A DNA stretch of 64,000 nt from Phycisphaerales bacterium (lineage in GTDB: Bacteria > Planctomycetota > Phycisphaerae > Phycisphaerales > SM1A02), in contig SIAP01000002.1 of NCBI GenBank assembly GCA_009691725.1, positions 1 through 64,000 on the forward strand, given 5' to 3'. Positions 1 to 9,183 of the stretch are shown piece after piece; position 1 is the first letter of the stretch, and each line of letters opens with the position of its first letter. The translations under genes were made by a program, and so were the position numbers. Below the pieces are notes generated by a model. The model was given only the letters and a program-made list of their open reading frames with translations. It had not been told where the DNA came from and ran no database searches.

Positions 1-22
1 GCGCTCCAGAGGGTGCCTAGTC

Positions 23-277
23 CTACGAGACGAGGAGTGGCCCGAGATCGATCGCATCGACGAGAATTGAGCCACCAATATCACCGATTCCGCGCCTGCC
101 ACCTGCTGCGAGAAGGATGCCGACGTCTGATCCATTGATCAGTCCGTCTGGGCTGAGATCGCAGCAATCGTGATCTATTCGCGCAAGGAGCGAAGCGCGA
201 TCCGATTCTGTCAGTTGGCTCTTGGCATCGAAATCGAACATCTCGCAGCTGCGGTGAGCGCTGAACTCACAGAACAC
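23..277 (-). pseudogene. Decayed dockerin-like C-terminal fragment
   Basis: An 84-codon reading frame whose second half reads like the dockerin-type tail of Planctomycetota exported proteins: DLSPDGLINGSDVGILLAAG, then a second copy ending VDAIDLGPLLVS. In intact tails each helix ends in W-G. Here the first W is G, and the last falls on TAG (TGG to TAG would be one base change). No signal peptide, body domain or upstream continuation is visible on this strand, so I read it as the leftover end of a degraded exported-protein gene. A short functional protein cannot be excluded. Confidence 0.4.
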
Positions 278-615
278 GACTCAAAGAGTGCGAGATCCTG
301 TGCGTCTGCGCCACCGTCACTATCACTATCACTATCGCCCAAAGCGCTGGCGGATAGATGGACCACCGCGCGTTCGTTGAAAGATCAGGCATCGCGCGGG
401 AAGTCGAGTTGCCAGACCACCAGATCCGAAGAGCCACCGAGGCATCATTCCCACACTCAGCATGGACGCGAGAACCGTTCATCCACCAAGATCCAGAGCG
501 GGCAACGGAATTCTGTTCTCGCAACGCCCCAAGAACCAGCGCGAGTGGCGAATTCAACCGCTGAATTTGCGCGATCGTTCTTTGCTCTGTGCGCCTGCCG
601 AGGTAAGTTGTCGTA
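278..615. other. Intergenic stretch without a convincing gene
   Basis: About 340 bases between the decayed dockerin fragment and the lectin gene. Open frames on both strands have no domain-like composition. It contains a short hexamer repeat (ACTATC, three near-perfect copies around 318-337). A weak purine-rich stretch (GAGGTAA, 600-606) lies 10-16 bases ahead of the lectin ATG and may be its ribosome binding site. Confidence 0.5.
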
Positions 616-1677
616 ATGCGAAACAACCGACGACTGTGCACCCTCGGACCGATCTCCCTCGCTGCACTTGGTGCGTGCATACTCATCTCACCACTGGCGA
701 ACGGCCAGGGTGCGAATGATTCATGCGGCTCGGCTCAACCGATCTCTGGGTTCGGCGTGACGGCCTACTCGACCGTCGGCGCGACGACCGATGGACCTGC
801 CGCCCCGGCGTGCCTCTTCTTCAGCGTTTCACAGGTCTACAACGACATTTGGTACTGCTGGACAGCGACCGAGACCGGTGTCGCGTTCGTCGATCTGTGC
901 GGTTCAACATTCGACACCAAACTCGCGGTGTACGCCGATTGCTCTCCGTGCGCTGGGCCTTCGGCTGTGATCGCCTGCAACGACGATTCGTGCGGCTATG
1001 GGTCGAAACTTTCCTTCGCAGCGGAGGCTGGACGGTCGTACACGATTCGTGTCGGCGCGTACGCAGCGACTGGCACTGGAACCGGCAACATCTCCGTCGG
1101 CAATGGCTCGATGGCGGACATCACCAACCCCGCCAACGGACACCGCTACCTCGCCTACCAAGGCACGACCTGGACTGCGAGTGAAGCCATCGCGGTGTCG
1201 CTCGGTTCGCATCTCGTGACGATCGACAACCAAGCGGAGAACGATTGGATACGGGCAACCTTTGGAAACCTTTTGGGAGTCGACCGCCGCATTTGGATTG
1301 GGTTCAACGACATGGCGCTCGAGGGAGCATTTGCTTGGGCGGATGGCAGGTCCGTCACCTTCACCAATTGGAATCCCGGTGAACCAAACAACGGCGGCGC
1401 GGGCGAAGACTTCGCAGAGTTCCTCGGAAGCAATGGTCGCTGGAACGATCTGGCAGATTCTGGTGCCGGGTTCAATCACTTGTTCATCATCGAACTCGGT
1501 CCAACGGCGCCACCATGTCCCGCTGATTTCGACGGCGACGGCACCGTTGCAGGTTCTGACTTGGCGGTCATCCTCAGCAATTGGGGTGGGACAGGTCAGG
1601 CGGATCTCGACGGCGATGGCATCGTCGGTGGAACAGACATGACGACCATGCTCAGCGCATGGGGAGCGTGCAACTAG
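616..1677 (+). CDS. Secreted C-type lectin domain protein with dockerin-like tail
   Basis: A 353-residue exported protein. Residues 1-30 form a signal peptide (basic start, then an Ala/Leu core ending at ANG-Q). Residues 33-150 are a Cys-containing beta-rich region beginning NDSCGSAQPI, typical of Planctomycetota surface proteins. Residues 160-295 form a C-type lectin fold: WTASEA, the calcium/mannose-type EPN motif in NPGEPNNGG, and the WND motif near the end. The C-terminus (about 300-353) holds two DxDGDG calcium loops ending in NWG and AWG, the dockerin-like tail of the group. Likely a surface or secreted carbohydrate-binding protein. The ligand cannot be inferred. It stands alone with no operon partner. 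Confidence 0.85.
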   Translation: MRNNRRLCTLGPISLAALGACILISPLANGQGANDSCGSAQPISGFGVTAYSTVGATTDGPAAPACLFFSVSQVYNDIWYCWTATETGVAFVDLCGSTFDTKLAVYADCSPCAGPSAVIACNDDSCGYGSKLSFAAEAGRSYTIRVGAYAATGTGTGNISVGNGSMADITNPANGHRYLAYQGTTWTASEAIAVSLGSHLVTIDNQAENDWIRATFGNLLGVDRRIWIGFNDMALEGAFAWADGRSVTFTNWNPGEPNNGGAGEDFAEFLGSNGRWNDLADSGAGFNHLFIIELGPTAPPCPADFDGDGTVAGSDLAVILSNWGGTGQADLDGDGIVGGTDMTTMLSAWGACN

Positions 1678-1705
1678 CCAGCACGTATCTGAGAAGAGTC
1701 GCTGA

Positions 1706-2359
1706 TCAGTCGACGTGAATGGCGGTCACTGGAAAGTGATCGTGGCTCACAGGCACAATGAAGGCACCGATATGCCAGTTCGCACGACTCTGCACCGCAG
1801 ACTTTGCGCGCGACCTGCGCGTCTTTGCTTGATCGATGATCGCCGCGATTTTCTTTTGTAAGACTCGGATGTTTGCAACTTCCGAGGTGTTGAGGTTTTC
1901 CCAGTTCAGAGACTTCAGCAAGTCGCCGCTGGTCGCAGCAGAGCCACTCAACGCAAACGAGCGCTTGCTGCTTGCCGCAAACACTTCCACAAGTTTTCGC
2001 AGTCTCTTCGACTCCATTGCGGACTTGAGATTGCACTTGACTTGCACCCTGGGATGTGTTGCAGCGAAGGATTCGATGGTGCGGGCATCCGTCGCGTGAA
2101 TGAGACCCGCCTTCTGAAGGAGGCGAATGTGGTAGTACAAGCCGGTGCTTGCGATTTGGAAAAGTTCGCTCAAATCAGGGACAGACATTGGTCCATTGGC
2201 ACGAATTGCCTCGAGAATCTGCATCCGAAGCACTGATCGGATTCCATTCCACACTGGCCGATCAGCGAGAGAAAGTGTGGCGGTTCGCGACGAAGAACTG
2301 CGACCTGCAGCGGAATTCGATTTGATCGCACGACGGGAAGAATGGGTAGCAGAAGGCAT
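1706..2359 (-). CDS. Winged-helix (ArsR-like) transcriptional regulator
   Basis: A 217-residue protein. Residues 38-110 resemble an ArsR/HTH_20 winged helix: RSVLRMQILEAI, then PMSVPDLSELFQIASTGLYY, with a wing followed by GLI. The N-terminal 35 residues are Ser/Ala/Arg-rich, and the C-terminal half (about 125-217) is basic and helical without a recognised ligand site. No ArsR-type metal-binding Cys pair is visible. It lies divergent from cdsA, with 67 bases between the two starts. The target is unknown, and the assignment rests on the helix-turn-helix region only. Confidence 0.65.
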   Translation of the reverse strand: MPSATHSSRRAIKSNSAAGRSSSSRTATLSLADRPVWNGIRSVLRMQILEAIRANGPMSVPDLSELFQIASTGLYYHIRLLQKAGLIHATDARTIESFAATHPRVQVKCNLKSAMESKRLRKLVEVFAASSKRSFALSGSAATSGDLLKSLNWENLNTSEVANIRVLQKKIAAIIDQAKTRRSRAKSAVQSRANWHIGAFIVPVSHDHFPVTAIHVD

Positions 2360-2426
2360 TGTCGCATATTAGCGAAACATGAACTTGGCGCGAGTGAGGA
2401 ATTGCCGCGTGCCCCATTCGTTCGAG

Positions 2427-3335
2427 ATGTCTTCCTACACTCAACGCATGTTGCGAACACGACTCGTTGTTGGAACGCTGCTCGTCGTCGCCCTCTTCGC
2501 ACTTGCAGCACTCGACACCACTTTCCCAACAATTTCAGTTGGAACAATGCGACTGGGACCGGGCGCGATCCTCATGCTCGTGTGCGTCGCCGCGTTCGCG
2601 CCAGTCCTTGCGGGCGAGTTGTCGCGCATGCTGATGCCCAAGCACAGCCGAGCGACCTTCCTCTTGAATGTGGGGGCGGTTCTGTTCGGAATCGCTTCGG
2701 TCGCAATCTTCCCTGCGGAACTCCCAGAGCATCTCACGATCCCCGTGGTGGTCACGCTCGCCTTTGCCCTTCTCGTGGCCGCTGCGCTGTGCCAAGTACG
2801 CAGTGCAACAGTCGATGGATTTGTACCGACTGTCTGCGGACTCCTCCTCGGCTACGCGGCGATTGGCGTCCCCCTTGGATTCTGGTTGCTCCTGCGACAC
2901 GACACAGAGACGTGGACGATGGCCGCTGCGATTCTGTGCGTCAAGAGTGCGGACATCGGTGCGTACTTCACAGGGATCACTCTTGGACGGCACAAGATGA
3001 TTCCATGGTTGAGCCCCGGAAAGTCTTGGGAGGGATTCGCCGGTGGTGTTGTGCTTTCAGCGCTCGTCGGAGCAGGGTTTGGCGCACTCTCAGGATCCGA
3101 CGCAGGCGTCAACAACTTCGTCAACACGATTACCGTGGGCGAGGGGGCCCTCATTGCGGTGATTTTGGGGGTGTTTGGCACGTGCGGCGATCTGTTTGAG
3201 AGCATGATCAAGCGAGCGGGTGGCGTCAAGGACTCGGGATCCCTTCTTCCAGGAATGGGCGGGCTTTACGATGTTTTTGACTCTCTTCTTTTCGCCGGCC
3301 CCGTGGCATGGTGGTTGTTGGTGGGAGTCTGCTAA
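2427..3335 (+). CDS. cdsA: Phosphatidate cytidylyltransferase (CDP-diacylglycerol synthase)
   Basis: Converts phosphatidic acid and CTP to CDP-diacylglycerol, the precursor of membrane phospholipids. The 302-residue protein has about eight hydrophobic segments. Its C-terminus carries the CDS signature (SMIKRAGGVKDSGSLLPGMG, then GLYDVFDS), with Met where most members have His before GG. The start at 2427 is chosen because translation from 2379 would add 16 residues of non-membrane sequence; 2448 is another option. The next gene starts 13 bases after the stop. An essential inner-membrane enzyme. Confidence 0.88.
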   Translation: MSSYTQRMLRTRLVVGTLLVVALFALAALDTTFPTISVGTMRLGPGAILMLVCVAAFAPVLAGELSRMLMPKHSRATFLLNVGAVLFGIASVAIFPAELPEHLTIPVVVTLAFALLVAAALCQVRSATVDGFVPTVCGLLLGYAAIGVPLGFWLLLRHDTETWTMAAAILCVKSADIGAYFTGITLGRHKMIPWLSPGKSWEGFAGGVVLSALVGAGFGALSGSDAGVNNFVNTITVGEGALIAVILGVFGTCGDLFESMIKRAGGVKDSGSLLPGMGGLYDVFDSLLFAGPVAWWLLVGVC

Positions 3336-3348
3336 TCTCGGTTTCGCC

Positions 3349-4095
3349 ATGACGCTCATCGCAGACCTCGTCAGCCTTCATCAAGTCGACAGCCAAGCAC
3401 GCGCGCTGCGCACTCGGTTGGAGTCCGCCTCTCACTTCGTTGAAGTTCAGGAGCGGCAGCGAACGCAATTGCGCTGCAGACTCGAGGAGTTGAGGAGTCA
3501 GAGCAGGCAGTATCAGGCGACCGCTGCGAACCATGAAGCGGAGAGTGGCTCGGTCAAGGCACGCATCGAATCCCTTCGCACGCAACTGAACACCAGCACC
3601 AATCCAAAGCAATATGCAGCGGTTCTGAATGAACTCAAGTTGCTGCAGAGCAAGCGAGATCAGATCGATGAGCTGACACTTTCTCAATTGAACAAGGTCG
3701 AGGAAGTCCAGGCGAAGTTTGCGGAGCTTGAGAGGCAGGTGTTGGAACGCACCAAAGTGAGGGACGGCGGGCAGGCGGAACTTGAGACATGTCGTGGTGA
3801 AGTTGGATTGCGACTGGGAGAACTTGAGCAAGAGCGCTCCGTTGCAGCAGCCCGTGTTCCACAGCACGATCTTGAGATCTTCAACAGTGCGGCAGACCGT
3901 TACGACGGCGAGGCCATGGCGGAACTCGTCGCGGTTGATGCCAAGCGACGCGAATATGTCTGCGGCGTGTGCAATATGGAATTGCCCCCAGAAAAGTACG
4001 CGACGCTCGCGTCAAACCCGAATGTCTCGGTGCCCTGCCCCTCGTGCCATCGCATTCTGTTTCTCTCCGAAGTCACCACTGCCGTCGGTCGATGA
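3349..4095 (+). CDS. Coiled-coil protein with C4 zinc ribbon
   Basis: A 248-residue protein. Residues 1-175 are a long coiled coil rich in Glu, Gln, Arg and Leu. The C-terminus has a C4 zinc ribbon, CGVC at about 205 and CPSC at about 231, followed by RILFL. This is the layout of the CT398/DUF-type C4-zinc-ribbon family found across bacteria, including Chlamydia and Planctomycetota, where links to secretion or flagellar proteins have been proposed. The ATG at 3349 fits the start of the coiled coil; an in-frame extension to 3220 would overlap cdsA and is unlikely. Probably cotranscribed with cdsA. Confidence 0.75.
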   Translation: MTLIADLVSLHQVDSQARALRTRLESASHFVEVQERQRTQLRCRLEELRSQSRQYQATAANHEAESGSVKARIESLRTQLNTSTNPKQYAAVLNELKLLQSKRDQIDELTLSQLNKVEEVQAKFAELERQVLERTKVRDGGQAELETCRGEVGLRLGELEQERSVAAARVPQHDLEIFNSAADRYDGEAMAELVAVDAKRREYVCGVCNMELPPEKYATLASNPNVSVPCPSCHRILFLSEVTTAVGR

Positions 4096-4134
4096 CTACG
4101 CGCAGAGCCTCGATCTTGCGGGAGGAATCGGGGA

Positions 4135-4563
4135 TTATCCATACCCAAGTCGTTCGAGGTCAGTTTCGTTGAGCCCGAAGTGGTGACCGATCTCATGCAA
4201 GATTGTGATGCGAATCTCGCGCATGACAGCAGCATCTCCACCCCGCGATTCGCCCCCGTCGTCCACCCATGGATCCCATCCCCCCGCGGCATCCAGAATG
4301 GCACGGCGAAAAATCTGAATGCGGTCTGGAAGTTGGCCTGATTCGGGGACGCCGCGTTCTGTAATCGATAGTCCAGTGTGGAGTCCGCAGAGGTCTTCCT
4401 CGTGCGGGTCCATGCCAAGTGAGTGCATGAACTCGTCGGTCGGCGCATCTTCAACGATCAGCGGAGACTCTTCAAGCAGGGCGTGCAATTGTGCGGGCAG
4501 CGCGGAAATCACTCCCTCGACGAGCGTGTCGAAACGCAATCGCGTTGCGGTCGACCATTTCAC
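4135..4563 (-). CDS. Small zincin-type metallopeptidase
   Basis: A 142-residue protein of the minimal zincin family (zincin-like metallopeptidase, formerly DUF1025). The HExxH zinc motif sits close to the C-terminus in ILHEIGHHFGLNETDLERLG, with the acidic NETDLE stretch that supplies the family's remaining ligand. The start is taken as the GTG two bases after the pyrD stop, and an upstream ATG at 4626 inside pyrD is possible. The substrate is unknown. Tight coupling to pyrD suggests cotranscription rather than shared function. Confidence 0.7.
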   Translation of the reverse strand: MKWSTATRLRFDTLVEGVISALPAQLHALLEESPLIVEDAPTDEFMHSLGMDPHEEDLCGLHTGLSITERGVPESGQLPDRIQIFRRAILDAAGGWDPWVDDGGESRGGDAAVMREIRITILHEIGHHFGLNETDLERLGYG

Positions 4564-4565
4564 GC

Positions 4566-5498
4566 TCACTGCCCGACCTGTCCAATGAGTTCTGAAATCT
4601 GCACACTGCCCTGTGACTCCACCCATCGATCGAGACCGCGCACAACGCGCGCCGGCGAACGCGGATCAACGAAGAGTGCAGTCCCCATACCGACGCCAGT
4701 CGCACCTGCCAAGATCAATTCGGCGGCATCCTGCCATCCCATGACGCCACCAACGCCGATGATCGGGATGTTCGCACTTCGCGCAACGGACCTGTACACA
4801 TCATGCACAATGCGCACGACAATTGGGTGAATGGCTGGACCAGAGAGTCCCCCCTGCCCCCGCGAAAGACGGGTCTTGCGAGTCGTGATATCGATGGCCA
4901 TCGCGGGCATCGTGTTGCACAGCACCAAAGCATTGGCACCGCACTCGATCGCTCGTGCGGACATACCCACCGGATCGACCATGTCGGGGGCGAGTTTGAC
5001 AAACATCCGCGACCGCGTGATCGCGGCACGCACCTCCCCCAGCAACTCGCCCAGGGTGGCGGGGTCTGCGCCAAAGTGCCTGCCGGTGATGGTGTTTGGG
5101 CAGGAGACATTCAATTCGATCGCCTTGAATTGGTGGGTGTCATCGAGCGCGTGAGCGACCGCGACATAATCATCAATGGTGTGCCCCGCAATTGATGCGA
5201 TGACTTCGGTCCCGCAACTGCGCACACGCGGCACCTCCTCTGCGATGAAGCGATCAAGCCCCTTGTTCGCAAGTCCGATCGCATTGAGCATTCCCGCACT
5301 GCACGGCACAACGCGCCACGGCGTGTTTCCCTCCCGCTCTTCGCGGGTGATGCTCTTGGTTGTGATCGCGCCGATGGCAGCAAGATCCAACGCATCCGCC
5401 AATTCGTCGATGTATCCGCTGGTTCCCGCAGCGGCGATGATCGGATTGCGCAGTTGGAGGGTTGCGATCGAGGTCTGCAGTCGGTCGGGAATTCCCAC
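4566..5498 (-). CDS. pyrD: Dihydroorotate dehydrogenase, class 1 (probably 1B)
   Basis: Oxidises dihydroorotate to orotate in pyrimidine synthesis. The 310-residue TIM-barrel has the class 1 active-site loop ELNVSCPNT with catalytic Cys133. FMN-phosphate contacts are visible in IPIIGVGGV and GATGVGMGTA. The short N-terminus without a membrane helix and the loop following NVSCPNT fit class 1B, which normally needs a PyrK electron-transfer subunit; no pyrK is in the window. pyrC lies far away at 60205. The zincin gene follows almost without a gap, and the TPR-YggX gene is divergent, 33 bases away. Confidence 0.9.
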   Translation of the reverse strand: MGIPDRLQTSIATLQLRNPIIAAAGTSGYIDELADALDLAAIGAITTKSITREEREGNTPWRVVPCSAGMLNAIGLANKGLDRFIAEEVPRVRSCGTEVIASIAGHTIDDYVAVAHALDDTHQFKAIELNVSCPNTITGRHFGADPATLGELLGEVRAAITRSRMFVKLAPDMVDPVGMSARAIECGANALVLCNTMPAMAIDITTRKTRLSRGQGGLSGPAIHPIVVRIVHDVYRSVARSANIPIIGVGGVMGWQDAAELILAGATGVGMGTALFVDPRSPARVVRGLDRWVESQGSVQISELIGQVGQ

Positions 5499-5531
5499 GA
5501 CATACTTGTAACAGATCTATGATCGCTCGAC

Positions 5532-6194
5532 ATGAGCACGCCCGAACGAATCGCACAGTTTGAAAAAATGGCCGCCGCAGATCCCACCAATGAGATGGCG
5601 CACTTCAGCCTCGGAAACGCCTACCTGCAAATGGGTCGCCATGGCGAAGCGGCGCAGAGTCTGGAACGGGTGATCGCATTGAGCCCAGGAATGAGCAAGG
5701 CATATCAGCTCTGTGGACAGGCGATGATTGGCGCAGGCTGGACCGACAAGTCGGTCGACATTCTGAATCGTGGTTACGCAGCAGCGGTCGAACGAGGCGA
5801 TCGAATGGTCGAAGCAGCGATCGCGCAATTGTTCGTCTCGATCGGTCGCGAGCCTCCGATGATCGCACGCACCGCCTCCGCAGCAACCACTGCGGGTGGA
5901 ACTGGAACCTTTCTCTGCAAACGCACGGGACGACTTGGGACGCAATTGCCATCCCCGCCAATGCGCGGAGCGATCGGCAACTGGATCTACGAAAACATCT
6001 CAGCCGAAACCTGGAAGGAGTGGATCGGTCAAGGGACGAAAGTCATCAATGAACTTCGACTCGACTTTTCGCGCGAACGAGACCAAGAAATCTACGACCA
6101 ACACATGCGCGAGTACTTGGGGATTGACGACGACGTCGTTGCGCAGTTGCGCGCCGGTTCGCCTGCAACGACGCTCTCGTTGCTGCCCCCGTAA
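5532..6194 (+). CDS. TPR protein fused to YggX-like Fe(II)-trafficking domain
   Basis: A 220-residue protein. Residues 8-90 hold at least two TPR repeats (AHFSLGNAYLQMGRHGEAAQ and a following unit). A Thr/Ala linker leads to residues 124-198, which line up with the small protein YggX: TFLCKRTGRLG, then IYENISAETWKEW and a VINE-type helix. YggX guards Fe-S clusters against oxidants and moves Fe(II), and its conserved N-terminal Cys corresponds to Cys129. Normal YggX is free-standing at about 90 residues, so the TPR arm should bring a protein partner. Likely cytoplasmic; it sits alone between divergent pyrD and the convergent MoxR operon. Confidence 0.75.
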   Translation: MSTPERIAQFEKMAAADPTNEMAHFSLGNAYLQMGRHGEAAQSLERVIALSPGMSKAYQLCGQAMIGAGWTDKSVDILNRGYAAAVERGDRMVEAAIAQLFVSIGREPPMIARTASAATTAGGTGTFLCKRTGRLGTQLPSPPMRGAIGNWIYENISAETWKEWIGQGTKVINELRLDFSRERDQEIYDQHMREYLGIDDDVVAQLRAGSPATTLSLLPP

Positions 6195-6253
6195 GCGCGC
6201 GGATCGTCGGGTCTCCTCCTTGGTACGTGCCCGCTCGCACGGGGTGGGAGGCA

Positions 6254-8281
6254 TCACACTCGCCGCAGCCACACCCACCATTCGACGCACAGCAGGACGA
6301 ATGCGCCCAGGAGCAACCATGGCCAGAGGGAACTCAGTGTGATCGCACCGCCTTGGACTCCCGCAACGCGCTCGGTTGCAAACTGAATCTCGCGTGCGGC
6401 ATTTGCACGACCCTCTGCGCGTGCATTCATGTTGACCGCGAACGCCAACTCATTCGTCCCACTCGATCCCTTCGCTCCGCTCCAATGAAGTCGGTACACG
6501 CCGCTTCGAGCGAGCGGTCCATAAGACAGGTTCCCCGCGTCTTGCACAACGATCGGGGTCTCGCCTCCACCGGGATCGCGCATGGCAATGTCATGGGCTC
6601 CCGCAGGCAAGCGGGCAGTCGCCACATCGCCGGGGGCGAGCGGTTCATCTGCGACCGCGGTTCCTCCGGCTGCGAGCCATGCGAGCGCGTTGGCAAAGAA
6701 GTTCACAAATCCGCGCTGAAATGGCCAGTCGCTCTCCATTGGATCGAATGCGACATACACCAGAGTCAATGGACCTCGGTGCATCGTCAGGATCAACGGT
6801 CCTTCGCTCGCCTCGACGATGACCTCGCACTCCGCACCACCCGCGACGGCGGTCATGGATGCGACAAAGAGATCATCAAGATTGACATACTGCAAGAGCG
6901 GATGCTCCTCGCGAATGCTTCGCACGATGGTCGATGACTTCGTGCCGTAGGGGATGATCCCAGCGGAGGTCGGCGGTGCACCAAAGATGAGATACCGCCC
7001 GCGCGCTATCGAATCTGGCATGGCGTTATCCAGCACAATCACATCAAACGCATCTGGAGACTGTGCGTCGATTGTCATCCGTCGATTCCACTCTTCGATG
7101 GAGAAAAGCTCCAGCGATGCGAGCGCCATCCCTTCCAGCAGCGACCGCATGACGAACCCGCCGCGGCCGACGAGTGCGATCTTCAATGGATGCGGTGGCG
7201 CCACGATCACAGCAGCGCGATCATCTGCGATCAACGCATCGTTCTTGGCGAGGCGCACTTCGATGACTCCCCCCTGCAGCATTGACAGCGATGGGAAGAC
7301 GACTTGCATTTCTCCTGCGACTGCCCCGCCCATTGCAGCGTCCACTGCAGCGTCTTTCCCTGCTGCTGGCACCACAATCGGCGCAGGAGTGACGGCGCGC
7401 AAACGACCGTCGACGAGCACTTCCAAGTCACTCGTGAGTGGCGCACGACCCCAGTTGACGACACGCGCAAAGACTTGCACTTCATCCGTGCGTTCTGGAT
7501 TACGCGCCGCAGCAAGCGCGCCAATTCCAGCACTTTCAGTCGATTCCTGACCGACACTGTGATATGTCATGCGCTCTCCAGCACGCAGCACCGTGCGATC
7601 CATGTTGGCAATGATGCCATCGGAAAAGAGTTCGTAGGCGGGTGGCCGTGCGATGACCACGCTCTCATCATCAGGATTCGTCACCGTCGTGAACGCCCGC
7701 GCGAGTTCAAACGCATCGGTGAGTGTGGTCGTGCCATCCGTTGGAAGGACGGACTCAACAGCGTGCATGGCCTGTGTCACGTTGTCTGTGAATGGGCAGA
7801 GCACCTGCGCGTCCTTCGAGAACGCGATCACCATCACGGAGGGAGCGGGTCCAGAAAACATTCCCCCGCCGTGCAGTGATCGCAACCGTGCAGCGGCTCG
7901 CTGCTTCGCCTCGGCAAGCCGACTCATGCCGTCGATCCCGTCGAGCGCATTCATCGATCCAGAGTGGTCGATCAGCATCACGACCCGCGTCGCCTTCGAC
8001 TCACCCAAGTCTGCCTCTGGCTGGGCAATTGCCAACACGACCAACGCGAGCGCGAGCAACTGCAACAGCAAGAGCAGCGACAACCGCAGGCGTTGGAAGG
8101 GAGCGTTTGCGCGCAGGTCTTGCGTGGCACGCGTCCACAACATGGTGGTCGAGATGACACGCCGCGTCCGTCGAAGGCGCAGAAAATACAGCGCCACCAG
8201 CGGCGGAATGGTCGAGAGTGCCACAATGGTCCCCGCCAACGGCGCAATCCACGAGATGGCCAGAGTGAGCGTCACACTCAT
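6254..8281 (-). CDS. BatA-like membrane protein with VWA domain
   Basis: A 675-residue membrane protein. Two N-terminal membrane segments (about 8-33 and 65-87) flank the BatA-type sequence ending LRLRRTRRVI. A von Willebrand A domain follows, with an intact MIDAS at 105-109 (DHSGS). The middle is beta-rich, and a last membrane helix lies near the C-terminus. It matches the N-terminal BatA family that pairs with MoxR and DUF58 genes. It is the last gene of the seven-gene operon, and its ATG overlaps the DUF58 stop by four bases. The role is inferred: an extracytoplasmic VWA platform served by the MoxR ATPase. Confidence 0.8.
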   Translation of the reverse strand: MSVTLTLAISWIAPLAGTIVALSTIPPLVALYFLRLRRTRRVISTTMLWTRATQDLRANAPFQRLRLSLLLLLQLLALALVVLAIAQPEADLGESKATRVVMLIDHSGSMNALDGIDGMSRLAEAKQRAAARLRSLHGGGMFSGPAPSVMVIAFSKDAQVLCPFTDNVTQAMHAVESVLPTDGTTTLTDAFELARAFTTVTNPDDESVVIARPPAYELFSDGIIANMDRTVLRAGERMTYHSVGQESTESAGIGALAAARNPERTDEVQVFARVVNWGRAPLTSDLEVLVDGRLRAVTPAPIVVPAAGKDAAVDAAMGGAVAGEMQVVFPSLSMLQGGVIEVRLAKNDALIADDRAAVIVAPPHPLKIALVGRGGFVMRSLLEGMALASLELFSIEEWNRRMTIDAQSPDAFDVIVLDNAMPDSIARGRYLIFGAPPTSAGIIPYGTKSSTIVRSIREEHPLLQYVNLDDLFVASMTAVAGGAECEVIVEASEGPLILTMHRGPLTLVYVAFDPMESDWPFQRGFVNFFANALAWLAAGGTAVADEPLAPGDVATARLPAGAHDIAMRDPGGGETPIVVQDAGNLSYGPLARSGVYRLHWSGAKGSSGTNELAFAVNMNARAEGRANAAREIQFATERVAGVQGGAITLSSLWPWLLLGAFVLLCVEWWVWLRRV

Positions 8282-9183
8282 GCCAAGAGCCCTCGCCGCC
8301 GCAAGTAGTCCAAGAGCAGTGTGTCAAGTTGCACCGACGATTCCACCACTTGATGAGTGATGCTTCGACGAACTGAAAAGTCGCGCAGCGCTGCCACATA
8401 GGACTCAAGCGATTGTGTGTACTGGTCGAGCACGGATGTGGATGCCGTGACCTCCGTCTCACTCCCAGTCTCGCTGTCGATCAAGCGAAGATCTCCTGCA
8501 AGTCCGTGGCGCGCCGGATCAATCTCTTCGGGCGCGAGGATTTGGAGCGCAAAGACATCGAAGCCGCGACCGGCGACATACGCCAGTCCCTTCTCGTATC
8601 CCTCGGGAAAGAGAAAGTCGCTCAAGATCAAGAGCACTCCGCGACCCTGTCCGCCAAGTGCGACCGTGCGCATGCCATCGGTAAATCCGCCCACGCCGTT
8701 TGCCTCTCGATCAAGAATCCACTGGCCCATCTCGCGCGTGCGTCGCCGTCCGCGCAATCCAGTCAGTCGCTCGATCCGGTTGGTTCCAAACCCAAAGAGG
8801 CTCACTCGATTGTTGTTGACCAAACCGATGTAGCCAAGTGCCATGGCAAGCCGTCTGGCGTAGTCAAACTTGTTTGGATCGCCCCCCTCCATCGATGCGC
8901 TCTGATCGATTGCGATCACCATCGATAGGTCCTCTTCCTCAAGAAACAATTTCAGGAAGAGTCGATCGAGGCGTGCATAAATGTTCCAGTCAACGAACCG
9001 CAGATCGTCACCATGTGAGTAGTTGCGGAAGTCCGCGAACTCCACAGATTGCCCGCGGCGACGGCTTCGACGCTCACCCTGGATTTTTCCGGTGAAGATC
9101 TTGCGGCTCACGACATCGAGTCCGTCGAGGCGCGCCATCAATCGCGAGTCGATCAAGTCATCGACTTTCTCCAAGCGGCTCAT
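8278..9183 (-). CDS. DUF58 domain protein
   Basis: A 301-residue soluble protein of the DUF58 family. The hallmark region at residues 33-66 runs KIQGERRSRRRGQSVEFADF and continues into GDDLRFVDWN. A VWA-like half follows with a MIDAS-type DQSAS at 93-97. DUF58 proteins are almost always encoded beside MoxR ATPases and are thought to be their adaptors. The ATG at 9183 is preferred over an 85-codon extension that would run antisense-like through moxR. It overlaps moxR upstream and the BatA gene downstream by four bases each. Confidence 0.88.
   Translation of the reverse strand: MSRLEKVDDLIDSRLMARLDGLDVVSRKIFTGKIQGERRSRRRGQSVEFADFRNYSHGDDLRFVDWNIYARLDRLFLKLFLEEEDLSMVIAIDQSASMEGGDPNKFDYARRLAMALGYIGLVNNNRVSLFGFGTNRIERLTGLRGRRRTREMGQWILDREANGVGGFTDGMRTVALGGQGRGVLLILSDFLFPEGYEKGLAYVAGRGFDVFALQILAPEEIDPARHGLAGDLRLIDSETGSETEVTASTSVLDQYTQSLESYVAALRDFSVRRSITHQVVESSVQLDTLLLDYLRRRGLLA

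Noticed and set aside
267-686. A 139-codon frame on the minus strand near the lectin start
   Set aside because: No domain-like composition; it runs antisense through the lectin start and the intergenic stretch.
6227-6937. A 236-codon plus-strand frame across the BatA-like gene
   Set aside because: It is antisense to a clearly supported VWA gene and has no domain signal.
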